Shown piece after piece: positions 10,943 to 21,717 of a DNA stretch of 64,000 nucleotides. The notes beneath the pieces are model-generated. The model was not told the origin of the DNA and did not search any database. It saw only the letters and a list, made by a program, of their open reading frames with translations. Origin of the DNA: Uranotaenia lowii (Eukaryota > Arthropoda > Insecta > Diptera > Culicidae); NCBI RefSeq assembly GCF_029784155.1, contig NC_073692.1, positions 319,319,641-319,383,640 on the forward strand, read 5' to 3'. The number at the start of each line of letters is the position of its first letter. Positions within the stretch are counted from its first letter, which is position 1. A program made the translations under genes and the position numbers.

Positions 10943-11090
10943 CCATATAAAATTCCAAATAAAATTGTCCTTTTTTGAGTGTATTGATTGAACTTGACAA
11001 TTATCAATTTTGATATTTGTATCAAACAAGCTATTTTTATAAATTTTTTGTCCTTTTATTTTATGGATTTTATTAATCATTGTTATCTTT
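10943..11090. other. Unique spacer between converging satellites
   Basis: About 150 bp of AT-rich unique sequence separates the AAAAATGAC array from the TTTTTGTNA arrays and forms the loop of the inverted arrangement. Confidence 0.7.
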
Positions 11091-12060
11091 TGACATTTGT
11101 CATTTTTGTCATTTTGATTATTTTTGTAATTTTTGTCATTTTTGTAATTTTTTGTAATTTTTGTCATTTTTGTAGTTTTTGTAATTTTTATAATTTTTGT
11201 AATTTTAGTAATTTTTGTAATTTTTGTCGTCTTTGTAATTTTTGTCGTTTTTGTAATTTTTGTAATTTTTGTAATTTTTGTAATTTTTGTAATTTTTGTA
11301 ATTTTTGAAATTCTTGTAATTTTTGTAATTTTTGTAATTTTTGTAATTTTTGTAATTTTTGTAATTTTTGTAATATTTGTAATTTTTGTAATTTTTGTAA
11401 TTTTTGTAATTTTTGTAATTTTTGTAATTTTTGTAATTTTTGTAATTTTTGTAATTTTGTAATTTTTGTAATTTTTGTAATTTTTGTAATTTTTGTAATT
11501 TTTGGAATTTTTGTCATTTTTGTAATTTTTTGTAATTTTTGTCATTTTGGTCATTTTTGTAATTTTTATCATTTTTGTCATTTTTGTCATTTTTTGTAAT
11601 TTTTGTAATTTTTGTAATTTTTGTAGTTTTTGTAATTTTTGTAAGTTTTGTAATTTTTGTAATTTTTGTAATTTTTGTAATTTTTGTAATTTTTGTAATT
11701 TTTGTTATTTTTGTAATTTTTGTTATTTTTGTAATTTTTGTAATTTTTGTAATTTTTGTAATTTTTGTAATTTTTGTAATTTTTGTAATTTTTGTAATTT
11801 TTGTAATTTTTGTAATTTTTGTAATTTTTGTAATTTTTGTAAATTTTGTAATTTTTGTAATTTTTGTAATTTTTGTAATTTTTGTAATTTTTGTAATTTT
11901 TGTAATTTTCATAATTTTTGTAATTTTTGTAATTTTTGTAATTTTTGTATTTTTTGTAATTTTTGTAATTTTTGTAATTTTTGTCGTTTTTGTAATTTTT
12001 GTAATTTTTGTAATTTTTTAAATTTTTGTAATTTTTGTAATTTCTGTAATATTTGTATTT
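11091..12060. repeat. 9-bp satellite variant (TTTTTGTAA)n
   Basis: Roughly 105 copies of TTTTTGTAA, with scattered TTTTTGTCA, TTTTTGTCG and TTTTTGTTA variants, concentrated at the left end. It is the one-base variant of the complement of the left array, so it represents expansion of a second lineage within one orientation. Confidence 0.95.
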
Positions 12061-12471
12061 TTTTGTTATTTTTGTCATTTTTGTCAAATTTTTCATTTTT
12101 GTCATTTTTGTCATTTTTGTCACTTTTGTCATTGGTCATTTTTGTCACTTCTGTCATTTTTGTCATTTTTGTCATTTTTGTCATTTTTGTCATTTTTGTC
12201 ATTTTTGTCATTTTTGTCATTTTTATCATTTTTGTCATTTTTGTCATTTTTGTCATTTTTGTCATCTTTGTCATTTTTGTCATTTTTGTCATTTTTGTCA
12301 TTTTTGTCATTTTTGTCATTTTTGTCATTTTTGTCATTTTTGTCATTTTTGTCATTTTTGTCATTTTTGACATTTTTGTCATTTTTGTCATTTATGGCAT
12401 TTTTGTCATTTTTGTAATTTTTGTCATTTTTGTAATTTTTGTACTTTTTGTCATTTTTGTCATTTTTTTTT
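12061..12471. repeat. 9-bp satellite (TTTTTGTCA)n, right arm
   Basis: About 45 copies of TTTTTGTCA, the exact reverse complement of the 10424-10942 unit. The two arms could pair over several hundred bases. Confidence 0.96.
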
Positions 12472-12631
12472 TTAAATAACAAACAAATTTTTAAAATAAT
12501 GAAAAAAAATACTGTTTCCTTAATCATCACGTCACAAACAATAAAGAAGTTCAAAATAATTGATGGTATGAGAAACGTATACAGATCGCTTGAAATCATC
12601 TTACTTACAGTCAGGCTATAAACCAACTCAC

Positions 12632-12762
12632 CTTCTTGGTTAGCTCATCGATATCGACCTCCTCCTTTTTGTCGGGCTCGTCATCCTTCTTGTCGGCCTG
12701 ATCTTTCCGGGCCATGTGACCCCGAAAGCATGACTGAATTCGGACGGCGGCATGGGTTAGTT
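12632..12762 (-). CDS. igl: Igloo/neurogranin-like protein, internal exon (IQ motif)
   Basis: A 131-nt exon with the acceptor TTTTTTCCAG just upstream (AG at 12763-12764) and the donor GTGAGT at 12631. After two bases that complete a codon begun in the previous exon, it encodes 43 residues. They hold an IQ motif (HAAVRIQSCFRGHMARKD) and a highly charged linker (KKDDEPDKKEEVDIDEL), ending in a complete codon. Together with the exon at 1741-1860 it gives two IQ motifs separated by an acidic linker, as in igloo. The role is binding of apo-calmodulin, likely in neurons, inferred from the family. Upstream exons carrying the N-terminus should lie beyond 12762 on the minus strand, but I did not recognise them. 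Confidence 0.82.
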
Positions 12763-13119
12763 CTGGAAAAAAGGAAATCGGAGGAAAGAAGAGAAGAATC
12801 GATATTTACTATTTGAAACCGAAACGAGCCGGGGAGGTTTTTCCCCTTCGATTGCATTGGCAGGGATTATTGTCTGGCCAAAGGTGGACACATAAAAATA
12901 GATTGCAAGTGCAGCTGAGTGCACAATTGTGTATGCATTGATAGGTGATTAATATACATGGATCCTGTCTAGAGACTAGAATTTGTACTAGTCTTTTCAC
13001 CTTCATAGAGAGATTCTGTACGTATGTAAGTAAGTATAAGAAACTTGAGTACATGAGAAAATTCAAACAGATACAGTTATTTATCCTCAAATAATCGAAC
13101 ATTTTCAAAGAATGAAGTG
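12763..13119. other. Intron or intergenic sequence upstream of the IQ exon
   Basis: AT-rich sequence with no recognised feature. It should be intron of the igloo-like gene, since the exon at 12632-12762 starts in mid-codon. Confidence 0.5.
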
Positions 13120-13566
13120 TTAAAATTTTCCATATATGAAACTTTGTTTTAAAGATGTTTCCATAAATCTGAAATGATTTCCAGTTATTTCTTCCCAAAG
13201 CCAATTAAATTCAAACTTGTCTCGCCGGATCAGTTGTTGCTTTAAGCCGGTGCTGAGCTGCGGACGTGCTTCTTGGACAATTTCCAGCAATGGCACCATC
13301 ATCATGATCCAAGAGAGTACATCCAAATCGATAAGTCGCTTATTGTTTTGCCAAAACCAACAAAACCGCGCCATAAAAACCGCCATCGATTGCCGGCTGG
13401 CTGGCCGACGACTGACTGTCAGCGACAAATATACATAAATTACAATCACGGTCGAAAAAACGAGGAGGGAGGACCACCAGAAGCAAAATTGTCCTAGCCG
13501 GGAGAATTTCCTGGTCTCTATCGGTGCACTGGCTGGTTTTCGACCGGATCTGGATTTTGTTGCCAT
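13120..13566 (-). CDS. Unrecognised open frame with N-terminal membrane segment
   Basis: This 148-codon minus-strand frame has a start in fair context (AATATGG). A basic leader of about 20 residues (KSRSGRKPASAP) is followed by a strongly hydrophobic stretch at residues 27-49 (FCFWWSSLLVFSTVIVIYVY), as in a single-pass type II membrane protein. A weaker hydrophobic run lies at 82-97. The sequence TTATCGATT just upstream of the start resembles a DRE promoter element. I do not recognise the protein. The 3' half may be non-coding read-through. It could be the first exon of a nested gene, a transposon remnant or chance. Confidence 0.3.
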   Translation of the reverse strand: MATKSRSGRKPASAPIETRKFSRLGQFCFWWSSLLVFSTVIVIYVYLSLTVSRRPASRQSMAVFMARFCWFWQNNKRLIDLDVLSWIMMMVPLLEIVQEARPQLSTGLKQQLIRRDKFEFNWLWEEITGNHFRFMETSLKQSFIYGKF

Positions 13567-15289
13567 ATTATCGATTGCTTTCCCGCCCGATAGCTCACGT
13601 TGTGCCCGGAATGGGAAGGTAAATAGCTAATGTAGTGAAATCGAGAGGAAATCGCATATGAATCAGGAATCCAAGCCTTCATAATAAAGGAGATGAATTC
13701 TTCCGACTCGCCCTGGATGGGGTCTAACACTGGATTGCATCGACGGCCTGTTTACGGTTAGTATTTATACAAAGATTAAATGTGAATAAATCAATAGCCC
13801 GGTTTTCTGAGAGCCACGGCGATAGTGCTGAATGGAAATTGGATTTTGGCCAATGAAAATTTCAAACATATTCGATATTGGTATGCAATCAGGCACCATA
13901 AATCCATATCGGATGATAGGCACCCACTACGTTATTTAATATATTTTGTCGTTTCAGAGAAACTACTCAATTTTGTAGCTTATTTTCCACTTTGTTGTTC
14001 AGGATAGAAGTTAAGTTTTTCCAATTGAAATTCTAGTGGAAAACTACTTTATTCGAATAGCAGCGTGAGCAACCTTTTCAACTAGTGGACCAATTATAAT
14101 TTCAAATCTTTTCGGCGGGCCGCACTTGGAATAAATTTGAAACTATACAATTTTTTTGCCAATCATTTGATTGAACACTATCTCCTGATTTTTACCAAAT
14201 TTTAATTTATTCTACTCTAGGTGTCAGGGGTAAAATGCAACAAAATGCAAATCAAAGAAACACCTTGAAAATCTCGTTTCCATGTACTGGAATATGAATG
14301 TTTTGCATCACGCGTAAACATTGAAATTTCATTCATCCAAACATTTATTTTCATGATTTAAGATTGTAGAATATTTCGTAGTAATATGTAACCCCTTAAT
14401 GTATGCAGCATTATAATTTTCAGAAAAAATGTGATTTTCAGATAAAAAAAATTACTGCAATTGGTGTTTTCATGCGTAATGGTCTTTAAAGCAACGCAAA
14501 TATATTAAAAACTTTAAATTTCCATACGTTTTCATAAGATTCTTTATTAAAAACAAAGTTTGTTGCAAGTTACCCCATTTTCTAAGGAGGTTGAAAATCG
14601 CATTTTTTAAGAAAATTAAAAATAATTAAAGAAACCAATAATTTATCTAACTACGCTTATTTGATGTCCCATCATCCTTAAAACTTTTGATGCATAAGTG
14701 GTAGCATTAACTGGCAGGTTTCCAGCCCAAAACTTTTCGTTGACAAGTATTGCTTGTATTTTGGGAGATAAACAAGGAAAGAATTGAAAAATTTTATGGC
14801 TATTATTTGAGAAGGCTGATATCCGTTGAAGCTGCGATTCAGTCGGTGTTTCATAACGATTGGCATGATGAATTACTAAATATACAAGGAATACTGCCTC
14901 CAAATGCGACCGTTTTCCCTGCACAGCAATTAAACAGGTGTTAATACTCTGTTTCAGCTGGATCTGGAATCGTGCTTTATGCAAAAACTGTGGTTGTGTG
15001 AAAAAAAGTCAAACATGTTGTGTTTATGCCAAAGGAGGACAAACGGCTAAATATGTCATATCTTTTACCAAATTCAACATTAAGAGTAATTTGTAAGATC
15101 AATCGGCAGGAAACAGAAAACGTCATCAAAAATTTGAATCCTTGATTTGGGAAAAAGGTGGTTTATCATATACATTATAGATGGCGCAAAAATTTAAGTC
15201 GATAACTTTCCTCATAGGACGCTATTCGGAAACCACTTGACAGAACGTCACAAAAATTTACTCATGTAGATACACATTACACATTGCAT
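13567..15289. other. No recognised gene
   Basis: Mostly AT-rich DNA. The open frame at 14643-14984 has no recognisable domain. An ACACATTACATT-type low-complexity patch at 15263-15306 abuts the 3' truncation of the following LINE. Confidence 0.5.
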
Positions 15290-15882
15290 TACACATTACA
15301 TTACACCAAGTTTCACACCCATACAACAATACGGATTTCACTTTTGAGTCGAAAATTAGGATTTTCGTTCGTAGAAAGATCTGGCCTGACCGCCAGATGT
15401 TTCGGAGACTCGCAAATGTAAATCGGGCCTTTCTTATCCGGGTTTCGATGTCTTTCTTTGTACCGCCGCCATCAGATTTTATCTGGCCACCAAGTTATTG
15501 GAAGTACTCCACTTTTTCATTTTGTTATAATATTTTTTCATTTTGTTTCCCAGCTACCACGAAATTGGAAGGATTTTCTGTTTTGATTTAAATCGACTTG
15601 GTCTTTCCGACATTGACTTTGAGACCTGCTGCCTTGTAGCTTTCGGTGAGGTCGTCTAGTTTGCTCTACGTGTCTTGTTGTCTTTGGACGAGCAGAACAA
15701 TATCGTCTGCAAGGTCAAGCTCGTTTAGCTGCTGCATTGTCGAAGGATTCCACCGTAATCCTCGGTTTGATCTACAGTCAATCGATCCAGTCAAGATCTC
15801 GTCCATTACGATGAGAAAAAGTAGTGGTAAAAAATACATCCTTGTCTCACTCCAGCAGTTACCGGGATTGGTTCGGACAAGA

Positions 15883-16503
15883 CTACAAGACACCGTCGTG
15901 CAAGACCTTGCACGGAAATGCCTCGTACTGTGCTTCGATGAGATAGACTAGTTTCTCTGGGACTCCTCGTCGGCTTAGAGCAGCCCAGATGTTTTCGTGG
16001 TTCAGTCGGTCGAATGATTTTTCGAAATCAACGAACACCAGCAGAAGAGAGTCCTGAAATTCGTTGATTTCTTCCAGTATTATTCGTAGCGTTGTGATGT
16101 GGTCCACACATGATCGTCCGGATCGGAAACCAGCTTGTCGCCGTCGGAGGGTATCGTCAATTTTCTTCTGGATCCTGTTCAGGATCACTTTGCAGAGTAC
16201 TTTGAGGGTTGTACAGATCAACGTTATGCCTCGCCAGTTACCGCACTCTGTCAGGTCTCCTTTCTTCGGGACCTTTACGAGGATACCCTGCATCCAGTCG
16301 ACCGGGAATGTTGCAGTATCCCAAATGTCAGCGAAAAGACGGTGCAACATTTGTGCTGACAGGGCAGGGTCGGCTTTCAGCATTTCAGCAGGGATGCAAT
16401 CGATCCCACCAGGTGATTTGTTGGATTTAATGTCTTTGATTGCCGCTTCTATTTCAGCCAGCGAGTGCTCTTCCGAGTTGACGCTACGAGTTCTATTGAC
16501 CAT
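15883..16503 (-). pseudogene. LINE reverse transcriptase, finger and palm part
   Basis: This frame of about 200 codons carries the N-terminal RT blocks: SNKSPGGIDCIPAEML, then LVKVPKKGDL, GNWRGITLICTTLKVL, RRRQAGFRSGRSCVDH and the first catalytic aspartate in LVFVDFEKSFDRL. It ends at a frameshift. The YLIEAQYEAF region follows, and the catalytic LADDIVLL is in the separate frame at 15666-15893. It polymerised cDNA at the nicked target when functional. Confidence 0.88.
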
Positions 16504-17545
16504 CGATATTCATGACTCGCAAGAGTTGATCAAAGTGCTCAATCCATCGTTTGAGCTGATCTGTTCGATCGGTCAATAACTGACCTGCTCGGTCTTTTAG
16601 TGGCATTCTAGCATCAGTCCTTGCACCACTAAGGCGGCGAGAAATGTCATAAAGTAATAGAATATCTTCATTGGCAGCGGCTCTTTCTCCCTCTTCGGCC
16701 AAGGATTTAGCCCAATGAGTCTCTCTTGTCTCGTTTACAAGCTTGTTTAACTGTCTTTTCCAGCTCCGCATATCGTAAGCGAGCTTGCTCAATTCCTACT
16801 TTTGCCTTTGTCCGATCATCGACCAACCTTCAGGTTTCACCTGACATCCATTCACTTTTTCTTCCACAAACTTTACTGAGTACCGTGGCTCGTCGTGATA
16901 AAGGCATTATTGATTCCTCACCACTGTTCTTCGACTGTTCCGGCTGTCGGCAGTTCCGAGGCTCAGGATTCAATCTGTTCAACGTAGGTATGCTCTTCTC
17001 ATCTCTGAATTTTCCAACCGGCGAACGTCGTATCGACGCCCGACCAGTGATGCCACATTTCTATCGGTATTTTGAAACCCAAAAAAAATCTTTTATGAAA
17101 ATCGGTATTTGAGGTGGATATTCAAAAATGCTTACATTTTCAAATTTCTAAGAACTCTTATGAATGTTCATTTTTAGTTCAAAACTAGCTGGCTAAATGT
17201 GTTTTAGCATATATTATTGCATTTTCTCCGTAACTTGGTTCTAGGTGACACTAGTTTACACAAAATTACGGTTTTGAAAATTTAACTAAACTTTATGTTT
17301 GTTATGACTTGTACATTTTTCTTTCATTTTAAAACTACCTGCTTTTGCCGACGAAAGCTAAAATCACAAATGAAAATTCAGCAGATAATCCGAAATAAGT
17401 GTTTTTTCCAGTACTCATAACTGAATGGAAATTTATTTTAAAAGTTACCGTTTGATAATAAAAATAGGGGCATGGCGAGCACTTTCAGGTTACACGTTGG
17501 TTAGGCATATAAATTTAGTAAAAACTTGAGGTTTTGATGTTTGGC

Positions 17546-18716
17546 TAAACTGCCGCTGCCGGCAAGTCTGTCCCATATGCAAAAAAAACGAACCGAGAAA
17601 AACGGCTCTAAAGGTTTTTATAAACTTTCGTGGATTTCTCGGTTAAAACTTCACCTTTTCTACTTCTTTCTTCACAGATATTAAGATAATTGTTGTAGAA
17701 TTTCGTCCAATGTGTTTTTGATTTGGAAGTTGTTGATGCGGAGGAGAAAATAATGATGGGACAGCCTCGCGAGTATATTTCGCATGCGGATTAAATATAC
17801 CCGCAAAGCTGTCCCATATTTGGCTTTTCTTTTGTCAGTTGATTCTCTCTATCTGCGCTGTTTTATTCACTTTACTGGTTGTTTACTGATAAAAATGAGT
17901 TTGAAATTATGTTTATGACATGTTTAGATAGTCAAAGATAAAGAAAGTTTATCGTAAGAATTGAGTGGGTCTAAAATAAAATGAATAACAACGTTCCATG
18001 AATAAAACAACCTGTACCATCATATTTTGGAAAGTTTTTCGGTCGATTATCTTTTTAGAAAGACTATAAATACCTTCAAATTAAATTAATGCTGAATCAG
18101 AAACATCAAATTATCTTGGCTGCAAATATTTGATGAGAAAAATCAATTCAATATGACTTAAGCGTGTGCTACCAGGTACGCGTATTTTTGTTCATAGATT
18201 TTATGAAAGTCCAAGCAGCAAGTAACAGCATGACAAAAACCTAAAAAACTATTGTTTTGTAGCTGACTATTTTCATGTTTTACAACGAACAATTCAATAA
18301 GCCTCATGCGAAATTATAAAAAAACAGTTTGGGGGGAATTACCCATTAGGCTAAACTAAGCTTGCAAAAATTATGGAAATTGTTATTTTTGACTTTACTG
18401 TACTGTTTTATCTAATCTAACTTTTGCAATTTCAATGAATGCTTATTTTGTCGCACACATTGTATGAACATTTGTAAAATTAACGTAAATTAGAGGAGCA
18501 ATTTTGAAGCATTCTGTATAAATAGACATATGGGACAGCTTTGCGGATATATGTCATATGGGACATGACTTGGTATTTTTTTCATATATGTTGAGAACAA
18601 AGTAATGAAAGTTTTTAGTCTAAATTGAAGAACTAACTGTATTTGAACGATTTTTGAGATAAACTGAAAAATGATGAAAATGCATATGGGACAGTCTTGC
18701 GAATAGCGGCAGTAAA
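17546..18716. mobile_element. Nested MITE with CTGCCGC termini
   Basis: Inverted ends CTGCCGCTGCCGGCAAG (from 17550) and the complement of CTGCCGCTATTCGCAAG (ending 18712) continue into a shared CTGTCCCATATGCA. TAAA flanks both sides (17546-17549 and 18713-18716). Further inverted GGGACAGC/GCTGTCCC copies lie at 17759-17825 and 18530-18572. It has no coding sequence, and the superfamily is not clear. It is nested in the hAT-type element. Confidence 0.75.
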
Positions 18717-19489
18717 GTGGGATGTAAATTTGATAAATTCGATAAGGCAATAATAGAGCCAGGTCAACCAAAAGGAAATTTTAACTTAGTATATAAGCAC
18801 TTACAAATCCAATGACTGTTTGAGTTCGAGGTAAATATGGGCCCAAGTTGATGGTCTTCGTTTAAGAAAAAGAAACGATTGCAGAAAGTTGAGAGAGTTG
18901 TTGCTTCAATTTTTATTATAGCCAATAAAAAATTAATTTTATTTTATGAAAAATCACGCATTGGTCATATGAAAATCCAAGAATTTTATGCGAAAATAAA
19001 TGAGAGATGTGCTCTTAAAGAAGGTGTTCTTCCGAAAAAGATTAAAAAACACATAGTTTTACTATAACTGAAACCCATTTTTCCTGGCGTGGTCTTTAAT
19101 TCTGCGATCTCTTCGGTTTAGATACTTAAGATATAATTTATTTGGCTGACAAGATGCAGAATGATTGAAGATTATACCGATGATATTACATACCGTGTAT
19201 CTGATTGCACTTCAAATCTCGACATACCTCATCTGGTGACGAGTTGAACAAGGATTATGATTATATTCAAACGGTGTATGTATTTCTTTGAAAAGTAAGC
19301 ATCTCACGAGACAAGAGCTTTAATGCGATCGTCAATTGAGATTGACCTTAGGGAACTTCTATTGCAGTCGCAGAAGGTCAAATATCAGCCTTGAGCTTAG
19401 TCCATTGGCTTTGTATCATAATATTGCATCATTTGACAGAACAAAGGAACAAAACAGCGCTAACAACTGAACGAATTATGAGTGTGAGC

Positions 19490-19625
19490 CGTGGAGATCT
19501 TTGCAGAATACTTTAAAAGTTGTACAGATCAAAGTTACGCCACGCCAGCTACCGAACTTTGTCTTCTTTCTACGGGACCTTTACGAGGATAGCTTGAATG
19601 AAGTGGAAATGTTGATGTGGAATGA
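19490..19625 (-). repeat. Captured LINE RT fragment inside the hAT-type element
   Basis: This stretch resembles 16180-16305 of the host LINE: both contain a TTTGCAGA..TACTTT segment, GTTGTACAGATCAA, and GGGACCTTTACGAGGATA. It lies within the hAT-type element and not at the LINE junction, so it is an independent, more diverged copy. Confidence 0.7.
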
Positions 19626-20149
19626 ATGTTGAGTTAAAATCTTAAAAATCAGTATGAAATCGGTATGTTTAGCCAAAAATCGGTAATCGGTATATACCGA
19701 TTCTTGGTCAAAATTTTGCTCAAAAATCGGTATAAATACCGGAAAATCGGTATGTGTGGCATCGCTGCGCCCGACTTTATCCTCGCTCCTTTAGACACGC
19801 GCAACTCTCATTCGTATCTTACCATGGACGAGGTGATGTTCAGATGCATTGTCTGCGCTTCGTTTGTTGCGGTCGTTGCGGACATAGAGAAGGCTCCTTC
19901 TTCATTTTCGGCTGATGCAGATGTGGTCAATTTGGTTTTCTGTTTGGCCATCTAGGGATACTCAAGTGGCCTGGTCGATGGGGGAAGAGCGATCCACCGA
20001 TCACCATGTTGTTGTTGCCACAAAATTCTACAAACAGCTCTCCGTTTTCGCTCATGTGTCCTAGACCATGGCGCCCCATGATGCGCTCAAGGTCCAGATT
20101 GTCGGAGCTGACAACGTCAGTTGGCGCATAATAATGGACCATTGTAAGG

Positions 20150-21180
20150 TTTCTAACCCGTGTTCTAAATCTTGCTACAATTATTCTCCAAGCTGCTTTG
20201 AAGAGTTTTAAATTCTACTTTACTCTAGGCGTACACCTTTCAAGGATATAATGGCTACCATCTTCCAAATGCTTAAACCACCAGCCCATAGAAAAAGTAT
20301 TGTGTATGCCGTGACCGATCTCGTGACCTCTGGCTTAGAAGACTGTAACGCTATCCTCTTGGCCAGTCAGTGGCAATTTCATCGATAAAAAAAAATTCCA
20401 AACAGATTCATTATTCATGAAGTAGAGGGTTAAAATCTTTAGTTCAGAAAACTCAATTAATTTAGAAGTATTCCTCCAATGCTGAATGTGAGTCACACAT
20501 GCCTTGTAGGTATTATAGGCCAGTCCGAATGATGCTAGAATTTAATATTGTATCGTTAATATGTACATAGTACATAGTATGTATGTACATATGTATGTAT
20601 GTATGTATGTAGATAAACCACCATGGGTGCACGAATTCACCGCAGTTTTATCAAAGCATGTGCTCATATGCATTCACAATGCAGTGTTCACAATACCCGA
20701 CACCATGGCTTCGTTTGAACTGTTGTGGAATGGATGTATTTCGTGTTTATGAATGTATATTTTGGAGAAATTATTTAATCAGCTACACAACCAGTTCAAA
20801 ATAAATAACATCTTCAATGTTATAAATTTACTACAGGTATTCCGGCATCCGTGTATATACCGGGCTAGTTGGCAACTGATTGAAAATTTCGATATATAAT
20901 GTTCATCTTACCCATCGACCGATACTGGTCGATAAATCCATAACCAACTGTCGATACAAAGATCCATACACAATCCACCATGCTTGTAGTTAAAAGTTTC
21001 TACTTCTTGAGCTGATCATGTTTTTTGCCGGCAAATTTTATTTCACTATCCCTTTTCCCCATTTCTTCACGAAGCTTATACACCTTTTTTTAATAAATAA
21101 CCAATGCACACAGTCTCTTTTTTCCTTCTTTTCATTTTCATCAACTCTGCTTATTAAACACCGAACAAACTTGCAAACCA
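20150..21180. other. Unassigned DNA with a short GTAT microsatellite
   Basis: No gene was recognised. A (GTAT)n-type microsatellite with variants lies at 20555-20615, and a tRNA-like patch at 20295-20372 is listed separately. Confidence 0.5.
20295..20372 (-). repeat. tRNA-like SINE head, decayed copy
   Basis: On the minus strand TGGCCAAGAGGATAGCG resembles a pol III A box, followed by CTTCTAAGCCAGAGGTCACG. It matches the better copy at 38925-39006 but has lost about 6 bases in the B box. Confidence 0.6.
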
Positions 21181-21350
21181 TAATTGATTCCAATTTCATG
21201 AAAACTATTCTTTTTTGACGTAGAATTACGTCTTACGGCAACACTATAGGGGGGGCAAATTGAAATTCGCGAACCGATCTCGCGTCACGAAAAACGCCTC
21301 TTTCAAAGACATCTCTCTTAAAAGACATACCAAGCCTGCTCAACGTTGAT

Positions 21351-21500
21351 TGGCTAATCGAAAATGGAAAAAAAATTAGACGCCCCGCACCTTCATGAGT
21401 TTTGTTATTTCCAGCCTACGAAAGGTATAAAACAAGGGGTCAACTGACGGTTTGGTTCATTGAATCAGAGAAATTGAAACTAGTGACACGGGCAGTAGCA
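21351..21500 (+). promoter_or_regulatory. Promoter-like module: inverted CCAAT and TATA box
   Basis: GATTGGCTAATCG at 21349-21361 holds an inverted CCAAT box, TATAAAA lies at 21427-21433, and a possible initiator (GGTTCATTG) about 30 bases downstream. The spacing suits a TATA-driven RNA polymerase II promoter of the kind seen upstream of insect histone genes or in LTRs. No convincing reading frame follows before the CA repeat. It may be the remnant of a retrotransposon or a gene 5' end. Confidence 0.35.
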
Positions 21501-21561
21501 GAGCTGACCAACAGCGGCGGAAGCAAGTTGTGTTGTGACAGCTCAGAACCTCACTAGCCCA

Positions 21562-21685
<124 letters not shown>

Positions 21686-21717
21686 CCGCAACCCCCTTAC
21701 CACCTTCACCCACCACA

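Larger units (their letters stand above)
1861..12631 (-). other. 10.8-kb intron of the igloo-like gene, filled with mobile DNA
   Basis: The interval is bounded on the minus strand by a consensus donor (AAG|GTGAGT at 12631) and a consensus acceptor (TTCCAG at 1861). It contains a BEL/Pao retrotransposon in the same orientation as the gene, two insertions inside that element, a LINE 3' fragment in the same orientation, and about 2 kb of 9-bp satellite. A transcript of the host gene would carry the whole retrotransposon in sense orientation. That this is one intron is inferred from phase and protein continuity, not from transcript data. Confidence 0.75.
17037..19775. mobile_element. hAT-type element with perfect 8-bp target duplication
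   Basis: The ends at 17045 (CAGTGATGCCACA) and 19767 (complement of CAGCGATGCCACA) are inverted repeats that continue as diverged CGGTATTTT-type sequence. The octamer CGCCCGAC flanks it on both sides (17037-17044 and 19768-19775). CAG ends and an 8-bp duplication are diagnostic of hAT transposition. The 2,723-bp body has no recognisable transposase, so it is non-autonomous or decayed. Subterminal ATCGGTAT repeats cluster at 19640-19760. It lies inside the LINE and itself contains another MITE and a LINE fragment. Confidence 0.88.
15290..20150 (-). mobile_element. LINE (APE endonuclease and reverse transcriptase), split by a hAT-type element
   Basis: Reading on the minus strand, endonuclease-type sequence (LERIMGRHGLGHMSENGELF, then FCGNNNMVIGG) occupies 20142 to about 19776. 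A 2.7-kb element interrupts it at 17045-19767. The linker and reverse transcriptase then continue from 17036 to about 15300. RT signatures include NKSPGGIDCIPAEML, NWRGITLICT, QAGFRSGRSC, VFVDFEKSFDRL and LADDIVLL. Frameshifts break the RT into at least three frames (16493-16792, 15883-16503, 15666-15893), and the C-terminal part is missing. It is the same family as 8970-9935. The host target-primed insertion is old, and the copy is dead. Confidence 0.9.

Noticed and set aside
10305..12626. Long open frames of 100-390 codons with FLS, CHF, FVI, MTK or YKN repeats on both strands
   Set aside because: They are read-through of a 9-bp satellite in every frame, without codon bias, start context or domain content.
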